Below are positions 32,852 to 41,284 of a DNA stretch of 64,000 bases, piece after piece. The DNA is from an uncultured Lentisphaerota bacterium. GTDB lineage: Bacteria > Verrucomicrobiota > Kiritimatiellia > CAIQIC01. The notes beneath the pieces were generated by a model. The model saw only the letters and a program-made list of their open reading frames with translations. It had not been told where the DNA came from and ran no database searches. The position numbers and the translations under genes were made by a program. Numbering within the stretch: position 1 is the stretch's first letter; every line of letters begins with the position of its first letter. The stretch spans positions 1 to 64,000 of the forward strand of contig CAITZM010000177.1 in NCBI GenBank assembly GCA_903896925.1, read 5' to 3'.

Positions 32852-34501
32852 TCATTTGAAGTGAATGTCCTCCACGTATTCGTTGGTCACAAAATCTTTG
32901 AGTGAGGTCAGCTTCTTCCCGCCAATGGTGACGTTGTCGAAGGTGATGTCGCGGATTTTGCACTCGGGTCCGCCGCGCAGAATGTTGGGTTCGCCCAGGA
33001 TGCTCGGCGCAGCGATCTGGATGTTTTGGAAGAGGACGCCGACGAGATCGCCCGGGCCGCGGCTCACGGGCTTGGGCCAGACATAGGGTTTCTCGGTGAC
33101 CATCTGGAGCAGGAAAGCTTGTTGCGTGGGTCGCGGATCTTCCACGCGGATGTTGCGGAAGATGACGTTGCGTCCGCCTTCGCCTTGGCCCTCGCCGCGC
33201 ATGTTGAAGATCCGGCTGCCACTCGCAAATTGAAATTGCGATTGCCGCGCGAAGATCACATCGCAATCTTCCACCACCAAGGGCCGGCCATTTTGATGGG
33301 ACAAGTTGGTGAGCAGAAAGGCCGAGCCACAGGCGTCATGCCAGATGACGAGGCGGCGGATGCCGAGGCCCGCCGGGTAAATGGTGTCATCCTCGGTGCG
33401 GATGAAACAGTCTTCGATCAGCGAATTGTCCTGCGTGGCGAAGCCGTCGCTGTTGTAGCGCCAGCCGAGCACTTTCACCCAGTGCACGCGCGCCGGCCGC
33501 GTCGCGTCGAAGTATTGCGGACTGATGCCGAGGATGCAGGACCAATAGGCCGGATTCGCCAGCGTGAGGCCTTCGACCTCGCTGTTGTAGGGGGAACGGA
33601 TGGTGATCGGCGAATAGGGATGGGACTGCTTGTAGTGTAGTTTTAATATTCGTTCAGGGTGGGGCAGGCGGTCGCCCGACAGCGTGCCGCAGCCGAACAT
33701 GCGAATGTCATGTCCGCCCTGCTCCTTGAGGAAACTGCCATAGACGAGTGCATCGCCGGGGATGTAATAATTTTTGCTGGCTTGGAGCGGATAGGCGAGT
33801 CCGACGTCGTGCACGCCGGGCAGGAACGCGAGCGTTTTCCAGTTGCCGTTCGTCGGCGGTTTTTCGCCGGGCTTGACGGCGAAGACCGACGGATCATCCG
33901 CCCGCGGTTTATTGGCGAAAATCGGATTGGCGAAAATGGAAAGCCCGTGGAGCGGTGGCCCCGCATACCAGCCGCCGCCGGGCGTGCGCGTCGTATCTTG
34001 ATCGCGCATCTCTCCATCGATATCCACCGCCACCAGACACGGCTGCGCGAGGGTCACATAGGCCTTGCCATCCTTGAGCTGCACCTGTTTGCCGAAGCGC
34101 ACCGGGTGGACGGTGGCCTTGCGGATCGGCGCTCCGTCGGCCTTGGCAATTTCCACTTCCACCGGCCCGGCGGACTCGAAGTTCACGTAGGAATGGCTCC
34201 AGCCGCTCATATGCGGACAGTAGCCTTCCGTGTCGATCTTCCCGAGCTTCTTCGGGTCGAAGCGTCCGAAGTCCTTGCACGCGGTTTTGAAGACGAACGC
34301 CTTTTGCCACGGGGCATCGCCTGCGGCCTTGCGCACCCGCATGGCGTAGTGATCGGACGGCGCCAGCCCGGGCACCGGGCCATAGACGATCAGCTGGTTC
34401 GCGGCCGCATCCGGCGCGGTTGCTGCGGCTGCGCCGAAGAAACTGGGTTCCGCCGCTGCCAGCAGCGGTGCGAGGCACAAGAGGATGATGGTTTTATTCA
34501 T
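32852..34501 (-). CDS. GH28/GH49-like beta-helix glycosidase, copy 2
   Basis: This 549-residue exported protein has a signal peptide (MNKTIILLCLAPLLAAAEP) and is a close paralogue of 27000-28676. It has the same N-terminal sandwich (NQLIVYGPVPGL, WSHSYVNFESAGPVEVEIAK), the same beta-helix and the same C-terminus (VEDIHFK). The likely active-site region reads RYNSDGFATQDNSLIEDCF then IRTEDDTIYPAG. NTDG has thus become NSDG and QDDD has become EDDT, so specificity or mechanism may differ between the copies. The middle substrate-facing loop also differs (LKLHYKQSHPYSPITI here). Its signal-peptide DNA matches the GH5 gene rather than its paralogue's. Confidence 0.82.
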   Translation of the reverse strand: MNKTIILLCLAPLLAAAEPSFFGAAAATAPDAAANQLIVYGPVPGLAPSDHYAMRVRKAAGDAPWQKAFVFKTACKDFGRFDPKKLGKIDTEGYCPHMSGWSHSYVNFESAGPVEVEIAKADGAPIRKATVHPVRFGKQVQLKDGKAYVTLAQPCLVAVDIDGEMRDQDTTRTPGGGWYAGPPLHGLSIFANPIFANKPRADDPSVFAVKPGEKPPTNGNWKTLAFLPGVHDVGLAYPLQASKNYYIPGDALVYGSFLKEQGGHDIRMFGCGTLSGDRLPHPERILKLHYKQSHPYSPITIRSPYNSEVEGLTLANPAYWSCILGISPQYFDATRPARVHWVKVLGWRYNSDGFATQDNSLIEDCFIRTEDDTIYPAGLGIRRLVIWHDACGSAFLLTNLSHQNGRPLVVEDCDVIFARQSQFQFASGSRIFNMRGEGQGEGGRNVIFRNIRVEDPRPTQQAFLLQMVTEKPYVWPKPVSRGPGDLVGVLFQNIQIAAPSILGEPNILRGGPECKIRDITFDNVTIGGKKLTSLKDFVTNEYVEDIHFK

Positions 34502-34542
34502 GTAAAAATTCCGGGATTATAACACGGCCTGCCTTGTTTTCG

Positions 34543-34617
34543 TGTGGGCGGGAGCACCCGCTCCCGCGTTCATTGGCTTGTGTATATATTTCGCGGGAGC
34601 TGGAACTCCCGCCCACA
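34543..34617. repeat. Paired GTGGGCGGGAG hairpins
   Basis: TGTGGGCGGGAGCACCCGCT (34543-34562) opens one hairpin and CGCGGGAGCTGGAACTCCCG (34592-34611), followed by CCCACA, closes another. The outer arms (GTGGGCGGGAG and CTCCCGCCCAC) pair across 50 bp. The second unit has the same flanks as 22898-22938 and 55155-55190 but a different core word. Confidence 0.6.
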
Positions 34618-34721
34618 GTACAGTTTCAGTAGCGGCCGCCTTCCGGCTTCGGCAGGGCACTACGCCGGGACAAGGTGGCCGCCGACGGCGAACCTGCCGC
34701 GGCGGAATCACCGCTGCAGTT

Positions 34722-34834
34722 CCCAAGATGGGCAGCGCAAGACGGCCCGTCTCGCAAAGCTCGGGTGGAAAAGTCACTGCGGCATTTTTCCAAGGATTGG
34801 AGAAAATAGACAGCCTCATTTCCAAGGCTTCTGA
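34722..34834 (-). promoter_or_regulatory. Palindrome array D
   Basis: Sites are CCCAAGATGGGC (about 34722-34733), TTTTTCCAAGGATTGGAGAA (centre 34795) and ATTTCCAAGGCTTCTGAAAG (centre 34827). The last two are 32 bp apart, and a right half-site GTGGAA at 34765-34770 falls one step to the left. It is the closest relative of array C over more than 80 bp. The distance to the gene on the left (start 34501) is nearly 300 bp, with hairpin repeats between. Confidence 0.6.
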
Positions 34835-34945
34835 AAGCTGCAGTTGGGCAGAGCGTGGGCCGGTGGTGGCAGGTCTCTGGTCGAGTAAGCGCCAGGCTTT
34901 TTATCACGGGTGTGGTCGGCACGCGGTGGCACCTTGCGTACCCAG

Positions 34946-35084
34946 CGGACGGTTTCGGAGCGGCGGCACTCCTGCCGCCGTAGCCGGCGCGCCGGGCACG
35001 GGCCTTGCTCTCGCTGCGCGCGTAAGGCCGTGGTGTGTGTTGTGGCTGTATCGGCGGCAGGAGTGCCGCCGCTCCGAAGCAGCC
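34946..35084. repeat. CGGAGCGGCGGCACTCCTGCCGCC inverted pair
   Basis: TTTCGGAGCGGCGGCACTCC (34953-34972) plus TGCCGCCGTAG on the left, and CGGCGGCAGGAGTGCCGCCG (35055-35074) plus CTCCGAAG on the right, are two hairpins of one family lying in opposite orientation in the 675-bp spacer before the PQQ-like gene. Confidence 0.55.
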
Positions 35085-35176
35085 AAGCCAGCAACCCAAC
35101 TGCGATGTTCAGAGACAGGAACGCGGAACGTCAGAGGTGTTGACTCGCGGCACGGAGCCCCTACACTCACGCTCCC

Positions 35177-36772
35177 ATGAAAACATATCTGCTTGGCGGG
35201 GTGGGCTTGGTGGTGCTTTGCGCGCTGCTTTCGGCTTCGGCGGCGAGCGATTGGCCGCAGTGGCGCGGGCCGTCGCGCAACGGCAGCCTGATCGAGAGCT
35301 CGCCGCTGGCCGACCAGTGGCCCGCCTCGGGCTTGAAGAAACTTTGGGACAGCGAGGAGATTCCGTCCGACGACAACGGCGGCTTCAGCAGCCCCGTGGC
35401 GGCGGGCGGGCGGGTCTATGCTTCCATCGTGTGGCACTCCGATGTGCCCACCGAGACGCGCGGGATCGACGACCTGGTGCTGCGGCAGCTGGGCTACCAG
35501 TCGGTCGCCGGCTGGCCCAAGGAAACCGTGGATAACATGGAGAAGACTCGGCGCGAACTTGACTCGAAGCTGATGGGCGCCGAATATGACAAGTTCGTCG
35601 AGGACTGGCTCGCCAAGCATCTCGACGCGAAGAAGCGGCAGACCAGTGGCGGTTATGTGCGCGGCCGGTTCAACCGGCGCGGCGACGCCATCCCGTTGGA
35701 GGTCTACGACAAGCTGCTGACCGTCTCGAAGAAACGTTTCCCCAACCAGGCGGCGATGGAACAGTGGGTTAACGAGCAGAATTTCGGCGAGAAGCTCTCT
35801 AAGGAAATCATCGCCGCGGTGCCGCCGACCATGAAGAAGGCCGAGGACGTGGTGGTCTGCCTTGACCTCGCCACCGGGAAGACGCTGTGGAAATGCGCGG
35901 CGCCCGGCGAAGCCGTGGGCCGCAATGCCTCCAGCACACCGTGCATCGTGGACGGCAAGATCTATGCGCTCGGCAGTCTGAACTGCTACGCCGTGGACGC
36001 CATCACCGGCAAGCAGGTCTGGTCCACGCCGTTGCCGTCGAAAGGTCCCGCGTCATCTCCGATGGTGGTGGATGGCGTGCTCGTCGTCAACGCCGGCAAG
36101 CTCGCGGCGTTCGACGCGGCGACGGGCAAGGCGCTCTGGACCCAGCCGAAGGCCGGCGGCGGCAACGCCTCGCCCGTGGCGTGGAAGTCCGGCGAGAAGA
36201 CCGTCGTCATCTGCAACGGCAAAGCGCTGAGCGGCGTGGACCTCAAAACCGGCGAAGTGCTCTGGACAACGCCGGCCGGCGGCGATTGCACGCCCGCGCT
36301 CGCGGGTGACCTGCTGGCGGTGCAAACCTCCAACTCCAAGATCGGTATACTCGCGGGCAAGCTGACCGCGACCGGTTTCACCAATCTCTGGAATCTGCCC
36401 TATGACCCGCTGCGCTCGCAGTCCAGCCCGCTGATCGTGGATGGCCACGTCTACCTGATGGACGACAACTATCACTGGTGCTTCGAACTCGCCACGGGCA
36501 AGCAGCTCTGGAAAGAAAAAGTCATGTCGTCTGCGATCACCTCGCCGGTCCTGGCCGATGGGAAAGCTTATCTGCTGGTCGGCGGCGGCTCGAAGATCAT
36601 GATGATGAAGCTCTCGCCCGAGAAACGCATCCAGCTGGGGCAGGCCAACGTCCGCGGTGCCCTGGGTGTGCCGTCGCCCGCTATCGCCGACGGCAAGCTC
36701 ATCCTTCGCGGTCGCAAAGGGCTCAGTTGCTTCAGCCTGACCGCGAACGGGCCGGTCGCGGCGAGCCCGTGA
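35177..36772 (+). CDS. Exported PQQ-like beta-propeller protein with helical insert
   Basis: This 531-residue protein has a signal peptide (MKTYLLGGVGLVVLCALLSA). It has the family start ASDWPQWRGPSRNG and propeller blades such as VVCLDLATGKTLWKCAAPGE, NCYAVDAITGKQVWSTPLP, KLAAFDAATGKALWTQPKAG and HWCFELATGKQLWKEKVM. Between the first blade and the rest is a charged helical insert of about 140 residues (about 90-225; ETVDNMEKTRRELDSKLMGA). Binding partner or enzyme role is unknown. It is convergent with the FAD oxidoreductase at 37060-38568. Confidence 0.85.
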   Translation: MKTYLLGGVGLVVLCALLSASAASDWPQWRGPSRNGSLIESSPLADQWPASGLKKLWDSEEIPSDDNGGFSSPVAAGGRVYASIVWHSDVPTETRGIDDLVLRQLGYQSVAGWPKETVDNMEKTRRELDSKLMGAEYDKFVEDWLAKHLDAKKRQTSGGYVRGRFNRRGDAIPLEVYDKLLTVSKKRFPNQAAMEQWVNEQNFGEKLSKEIIAAVPPTMKKAEDVVVCLDLATGKTLWKCAAPGEAVGRNASSTPCIVDGKIYALGSLNCYAVDAITGKQVWSTPLPSKGPASSPMVVDGVLVVNAGKLAAFDAATGKALWTQPKAGGGNASPVAWKSGEKTVVICNGKALSGVDLKTGEVLWTTPAGGDCTPALAGDLLAVQTSNSKIGILAGKLTATGFTNLWNLPYDPLRSQSSPLIVDGHVYLMDDNYHWCFELATGKQLWKEKVMSSAITSPVLADGKAYLLVGGGSKIMMMKLSPEKRIQLGQANVRGALGVPSPAIADGKLILRGRKGLSCFSLTANGPVAASP

Positions 36773-36808
36773 GCGCGCGGACCGCGCCACCGTCAACTGA
36801 AGAAGACT

Positions 36809-37068
36809 TAACCACAGAGGGCGCAGAGGTCTGCTGAGGTCACAGAGTAAAACCTCCGACAGCCGACTGTCAGAAAATACACGCCGGAGGGCTCTTTCGC
36901 TTAAAGCCGCAAATCTAGAATTCGTGCTGCAATGGTTGGAGTTGGTTGGGCTGTCTGGCGGCGCGCTCGGCGGGCGCGCCCTACCTTCCGTGCCAATCCG
37001 CGCTGCTCCGTGTCTGCTATTCCTCTGCGAACCTCCGCCGACCTCCGTGACCTCTGTGGTTACTTCTT
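36809..37068. repeat. ACCACAGAGG inverted tandem repeats and a variable-core hairpin
   Basis: Left arm 36809-36850 is a chain of CACAGAGG/GCAGAGGT units starting TTAACCACAGAGG. Right arm 37021-37062 is the reverse complement type (CTCTGCG...CCTCCGTGACC...CTCTGTGGTTA). Between them, 36951-36988 is a hairpin GGCGGCGCGCTCGGCGGGCG ending CGCCCTACC. The right arm supplies the stop codon of the minus-strand gene 37060-38568. Confidence 0.6.
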
Positions 37069-38568
37069 CTTGGCGGCTTCGGCTCGCTGCACGTACTGGC
37101 GCAGTTCCTCCGGCAGCGGAAACTCTAGCTGGACATGTTGGCTGCGTAGCGCGGCGCGCAGCCGCTCGGGCGGGACGTCCGGCAGATCCACCTTCAGCTC
37201 CTTGGCCAGTGCGGCGGCGGTGCCGGCGGCTTCGCCGAGTTCCAGCATTGTCCGCGAGAGGCGGCAGCTCGAGGCGGCGATGGAGCTGAAGCTGGCGGCG
37301 CGGCAGGCGATCAGCAGGTTGCGCTGGCCTTGCGGGATCAGGCACCGGTAGGGCACACCATAGGGCTCGCGCAGTTCGCGAATGCCGCGGTTGTGACCGC
37401 CGTGCGTATCGGAAGGGTGATCGGCGAGGCAGATGATGTCGGGGTGCTGCTGGCCGCTGACGCCGGCGCGGAGGTCATTTTCCGTCAACACATAGTCACC
37501 GACCACGCGCCGCGACTCGCGGATGCCTAGTGCGGGCGCGATCCAGTCCAACCGGTAGCCGCGGAACTCGGCGTAGCGTGTCTGCAGGTCGTGCCAGTGG
37601 GCGCGCACGCGGCGCTGGCACTCGGCGAGCCCGTCGGCGTAGCCGCGCCGCATGAACTCCGCGCCGTCCATCGTCGGCAGCATGTTCACATTGAGGTCGC
37701 CGTTGGGATAGTGGTTGATCTGCGCGACGGGGAATTGCTTGCCCCACCAGCACCGCGCCGGCACGCCCTCCGGCAGCGGGCCCACGGTGGGCACCGCGGC
37801 TGGCGTGATGCGATAGATCAGGCTCACGCCGTTGACCCGCGGCGTGGCGTTGGTCGGAGCGTTGGGTTCGTTGAAGCGGGACTGCGCTTCCTGCCCGGCC
37901 ATCAGGGTGCAGCCCGCCGCAGCGCAGAGTTCGCCGTCGCCGGTGGCATCCACAAAATAATCGGCGACGAGCGTCGCGCCGCTGGAGAGGGACACGGACT
38001 TGACCCGACCAGCTGCGGTCTGGGCGTCGGTGAACGCGGTGTTGAGCAGGACGCGGCAGTGCCCGGTTTCCGCCAGCAGCGTCGCCAACGCGCGCGCCAT
38101 CGCGTCCGGCTCGAACACGACCCCGTGAATATCCTTGGAGGGCAGATGGTGCCGCTGCAGCGTGTCGAGGTAGGTGCGCGCCGGGTCGATCACCGTTTCG
38201 CCGCCGGGGTAGCGGTAGGCCTCGCGCGCCGGGTCGAAGGTGCCCAGATGGCGGCCCATGGTGTAGATGCCGACCGCGTTGGTCTGCTGCTTGAGCCGCA
38301 GATACAGCTCAAACGGGAGGCCGGTGCCGCCGACCACCGGCTCCCAGATGTTGACGCCGCCGCGGACCGCGTTGCCGCCGAGGCAGTCCGCCCGCTCCAC
38401 CAGCACCACATCCACGCCGCGCCGCGCCGCCGCCAGGGCCGCCCCGCACCCGCCGCTCCCGCCGCCGAGCACCGCCAGCTCGCAACGCAGCTCCTCCGCA
38501 GCGGAGGTGACGCAACCCAGCGCCAGCAGGGCGGCGCCCAGAAATATTCCAAGGCTTGGAACTGTCAT
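37060..38568 (-). CDS. Exported FAD-dependent oxidoreductase (PF12831 type)
   Basis: This 502-residue protein has a signal peptide (MTVPSLGIFLGAALLALGCV). The dinucleotide-binding turn is LAVLGGGSGGCGAALAAARR (about 32-51), with the ADCLGGNAVRGGVNIW stretch that contacts FAD in this family. Later LVADYFVDATGDGELCAAAG marks the second FAD contact, and YGVPYRCLIPQGQRNLLIAC the C-terminal return. The substrate is unknown for the family. The first codons overlap one palindrome of array E. The last residues (AAKKK) and the stop codon are encoded by a spacer repeat. The ATG at 38568 opens the signal peptide. Confidence 0.88.
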   Translation of the reverse strand: MTVPSLGIFLGAALLALGCVTSAAEELRCELAVLGGGSGGCGAALAAARRGVDVVLVERADCLGGNAVRGGVNIWEPVVGGTGLPFELYLRLKQQTNAVGIYTMGRHLGTFDPAREAYRYPGGETVIDPARTYLDTLQRHHLPSKDIHGVVFEPDAMARALATLLAETGHCRVLLNTAFTDAQTAAGRVKSVSLSSGATLVADYFVDATGDGELCAAAGCTLMAGQEAQSRFNEPNAPTNATPRVNGVSLIYRITPAAVPTVGPLPEGVPARCWWGKQFPVAQINHYPNGDLNVNMLPTMDGAEFMRRGYADGLAECQRRVRAHWHDLQTRYAEFRGYRLDWIAPALGIRESRRVVGDYVLTENDLRAGVSGQQHPDIICLADHPSDTHGGHNRGIRELREPYGVPYRCLIPQGQRNLLIACRAASFSSIAASSCRLSRTMLELGEAAGTAAALAKELKVDLPDVPPERLRAALRSQHVQLEFPLPEELRQYVQRAEAAKKK

Positions 38569-38624
38569 GGCCTCATTTTCCCAAGGATTGGAAACTTTGA
38601 ACAGTTTCTTTTCCAAGGTCCGGA
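38547..38624 (-). promoter_or_regulatory. Palindrome array E, triple with 32-bp period
   Basis: Three sites, TTCCAAGGCTTGGAA (38547-38561, centre 38554), TTTCCCAAGGATTGGAAA (centre 38586) and TTTTCCAAGGTCCGGAG (centre 38618), follow each other at exactly 32 bp. The first lies inside the coding sequence (codons 3-8 of the FAD oxidoreductase), the second is 18 bp upstream of the start codon. A protein bound here would cover the start region. Confidence 0.65.
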
Positions 38625-38682
38625 GAATGACTCGTGGGCCTTGGTGTGCGCGGCGGTGAGTGGGCTGGCGTTGGCCGCAGTC

Positions 38683-39025
38683 GAACGACTGCGGCTACAT
38701 CCGCTCCGCAGCCGCGCTCATCAGAACGCGGCAACTTGGCGGGCTTAGCGTCCTTGGCGCGAAACTCTCTGGTAGATTCGCGCCTAGTACGCCAAGTTCG
38801 CGAAGGGCTTATGTTTGGCCGCACACTCAGGGGAAGGACTACGGAGTACTGCAAAATCATGAGAACAAAATCATAGAAGAGCGTTTGTCCAGTGTATGAT
38901 TTTGTAACCATGATTTTGTTGGTCGCTTCTTTCTGAAGTAGCCGCGTTTGCCAGAACGCGGCTAGCCGCAACCGAAACCAACCCATCCGCTGCCTCCTGT
39001 GGGCGGGGCTTACAGCCCCGCGACC
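38683..39025. repeat. Repeat island: GCCGC hairpins and CTTGGCG tandem repeats
   Basis: The spacer 38625-39153 has no gene. It holds CAGTCGAACGACTGCGGCTA (38679-38698), AGCCGCGCTCATCAGAACGC (38711-38730) with GGC after it, a CTTGGCGGGC...CCTTGGCGCGAA chain (38735-38764) facing TTCGCGCCTAGTACGCCAAG (38777-38796), TAGCCGCGTTTGCCAGAACG (38939-38958) with CGGCTA after it, and TGTGGGCGGGGCTTACAGCC (38998-39017) with CCGCGA after it. These belong to families found in other spacers of the window. Confidence 0.55.
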
Positions 39026-39153
39026 CCGACTCCAAACGCCCTTGCCTCACACCACCGGCACAACCGAAGTGCCGGCAGTCGCCGCAACCAAGCAACCAAA
39101 CGGAAAGCCAAGTGCGGTTTTCAGGAGTATTGGGAGAGCCTCACCCGGGCGCT

Positions 39154-39696
39154 TCACCACGGCGGGCCCATGAGGTCGAGTTGGCCCTCTACGAGTTGCG
39201 GCAAAGCCAGCGGGTAGGTCATGATCTTGTTGAACGTGAACTCGGTCGTGGCACCCTGCTGGCGCACCAGTAACTGGCCGTGAAACTCCTCCCAGCCCAG
39301 TTTGGCGTAGAAAGGAAACAGCCGGGGTTCGCAGGCCAGCAGGGCGAAGTCGATGGCGGGCTGGGACTCGAAGAAGGTAATGGCGCGGCGCAGGGCCACC
39401 GTCGCAAACCCTTGCTTGCGCCAACGCGGATGCGTTACGACGCTGCCGATCCCGCCGACCCGTACCGCCTGCCCGTTCCATTGCGCCTCACGTATCAGGA
39501 GTCCTGCATGGCAGGCGAGTTCACCGGTCTCCGTCCACACGAGAATCCGGTCATCGGGCAAGGCCCATTCGAGCTTTCGTCCCGGCCATGCCGCCGATTC
39601 CTCCGGAGAATAAGCCGCCGCGCACAACGCGACAAAGGCTGTGCGTTCGTCCGCCGTAAGTTCGGCCTTCGGGCGGATATCTATGCGGACACTCAT
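39154..39696 (-). CDS. GNAT-family N-acetyltransferase
   Basis: This 180-residue cytoplasmic protein has the GNAT layout: strand-turn GGIGSVVTHPRWRKQGFATV followed by ALRRAITFFE (about 80-110), which carries the acyl-CoA binding R/Q-x-x-G-x-A-like loop (RWRKQGFA), then FALLACEPRLFPFYAKLGWE (about 117-136), typical of motif B. The C-terminal part resembles aminoglycoside 2'-acetyltransferase-like members (QGATTEFTFNKIMTYPL). The acceptor is unknown. The start at 39696 (MSVRIDIRPK) fits the first strand better than an earlier in-frame ATG. Confidence 0.82.
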   Translation of the reverse strand: MSVRIDIRPKAELTADERTAFVALCAAAYSPEESAAWPGRKLEWALPDDRILVWTETGELACHAGLLIREAQWNGQAVRVGGIGSVVTHPRWRKQGFATVALRRAITFFESQPAIDFALLACEPRLFPFYAKLGWEEFHGQLLVRQQGATTEFTFNKIMTYPLALPQLVEGQLDLMGPPW

Positions 39697-39770
39697 GATT
39701 ATATTTTTCCCCAGTACGCCTGCGGCCATGCTCGTGGAAGGGCAGGGTGGCGTCAAGCGCGGAGGCGGAT

Positions 39771-39905
39771 GAGGACAGAGGTCAGAAGTCAGAGGACAGA
39801 GGTCAGCAAGAGTAGGTGTTGGGTTGTTTGGCGGACGCCGCGGCGCGGCGTCCCTACCTCCCTGTGGTTACTTCTTCTTGGCGTGCTTGGCGTCTTGGCG
39901 GTTAA
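39771..39905. repeat. CAGAGGTCAG tandem repeats, variable-core hairpin and CTTGGCG repeats
   Basis: 39771-39810 is a clean chain of CAGAGGTCAG/AAGTCAGAGGA units. 39826-39858 is a hairpin with GTTGTTTGGCGGACGCCGCG on the left and CGGCGTCCCTACC on the right. 39860-39901 continues GTGGTTACTTCTTCTTGGCG then TGCTTGGCGTCTTGGCGG. The last part abuts the 3' end of the FAD oxidoreductase gene. Confidence 0.6.
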
Positions 39906-39907
39906 GC

Positions 39908-41284
39908 TCATCCGGCTTCTTCGAGCTTTACGTCCTGAGGCAGGCGGTTGGTTTTGGCGGCGGTGGCGGCGACCTTGCCGGCAGCCTCGCCCATGGCCAC
40001 GGCATTGCCGGTGACACGATAACTGGAGTGGGCGAGGAAATCGCCGCTGATGCAGCGGCCGGCCATCAGCAGCCCGCCGACGTCCTTGGCGATCAGCGCG
40101 CGGAGCGGGATGTCGTAGGGTTTCGGCCGGAAGCCGGCCTTCTCGATGCCCTTCTCCCGCTTCGGGTTGGTGGCATGGACATCGATGCCGAACGTCGCCC
40201 GGCAGACGGCGTCGGCGTGCCGGCGGCCTTCGCGCAGGTCGTCGGTGGTGAGGGTGTAGAGCCCGTGGATGCGCCGGCCCTCGCGCACGCCGATCTGCTC
40301 GGCGGTGACTACGAGGCGCAGGTTCTTCCAGACGCCACCCAGCCCGCGCAGCCCGTCGATAAGCTGGTTCAGTTCCTTGCGGGCGCGCAGGGTGGCGCGG
40401 GTGATGTCGGCGGCGCTGGTGCCGAGCACTTCGTATTCATGGTTCGCCATCAGCGCGAACAGGTCGCCGCGAATGTGGAACAGCGTCGGCTTGGCATAGG
40501 ATGGCGAATGCCCGCCGCGCTCCATCTCCGCGCGCAGTTTGTCCTTGGTCGCACCCCAGTTCGCGGCCGTCTCTTCGCTGTGGTAATACTCGACGATCTC
40601 GCCGGGCACGAGGCCGGCGACCAGCGCCATCAGGGACATCGGCTGGGTGAGTTTGGTCTCCGGGTGGCCGAGGTCGAAGCCGCAGCCCGCCTGTGCCGCC
40701 AGGTCCCCGTCGCCGGAGCAGTCCACAAAGATCTTCCCGCGCCAGGCTTCGCGGCCGGATTTGGATTCCGTGACGACATACTCCATGCGGCCGGCGGCCG
40801 TCTTCAGCGCCGCGCAGACGCGCGTGTGCAGCCGCACCTCCACTCCGGCGCCGGTGCAAAGGTCTTCCAGCAGCAGCTTCATCGCCTCGGTGTCGTAGGC
40901 GTTGGTGCCTTTGCCCTTGCTCGTCAGGTCGCGCGCGCCGCGCTGTTCGAGTGCCTGCCACAGTTCGGCCATGAGGCCCGTCTTGTTGGCGGAGTCGAGG
41001 ATCCAGCTCAGCGCGCCGGCGGTCCAGACGCCGCCGAGGCAGCCATGGGTTTCGATCAGCAGGGTCTTGGCGCCCTTCCGCGCCGCGCCGAGCGCCGCCG
41101 CCACGCCGGCCGGGCCCGCGCCGCAGACGATCACGTCGGCTTCGCCCGCCAGCGGCAGGTCGCGCGCCGGCTCGCCCACGCAGCCGGTTCTGATGGCCAC
41201 CGCATCCGCCCCGCGCACCAGCGGCGCGCCGAGCGCCGCCGTAGTCCCGAGCCCCGCGAGCTTGAAGAATGTTCTGCGTTGCAT
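39908..41284 (-). CDS. Tat-exported FAD-dependent oxidoreductase (PF12831 type)
   Basis: This 458-residue protein begins with a twin-arginine signal (MQRRTFFKLAGLGTTAALG). The Rossmann turn DVIVCGAGPAGVAAALGAAR (about 50-70) is followed by ETHGCLGGVWTAGALSWI, the FAD-contact stretch of this family. IFVDCSGDGDLAAQAGCGFD (about 210-230) is the second FAD motif, and ALIAKDVGGLLMAGRCIS the C-terminal return. Tat export fits a protein that folds around FAD in the cytoplasm. Substrate unknown. It lacks the extra domains seen in the 8809-12189 and 47067-48962 relatives. Confidence 0.9.
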   Translation of the reverse strand: MQRRTFFKLAGLGTTAALGAPLVRGADAVAIRTGCVGEPARDLPLAGEADVIVCGAGPAGVAAALGAARKGAKTLLIETHGCLGGVWTAGALSWILDSANKTGLMAELWQALEQRGARDLTSKGKGTNAYDTEAMKLLLEDLCTGAGVEVRLHTRVCAALKTAAGRMEYVVTESKSGREAWRGKIFVDCSGDGDLAAQAGCGFDLGHPETKLTQPMSLMALVAGLVPGEIVEYYHSEETAANWGATKDKLRAEMERGGHSPSYAKPTLFHIRGDLFALMANHEYEVLGTSAADITRATLRARKELNQLIDGLRGLGGVWKNLRLVVTAEQIGVREGRRIHGLYTLTTDDLREGRRHADAVCRATFGIDVHATNPKREKGIEKAGFRPKPYDIPLRALIAKDVGGLLMAGRCISGDFLAHSSYRVTGNAVAMGEAAGKVAATAAKTNRLPQDVKLEEAG

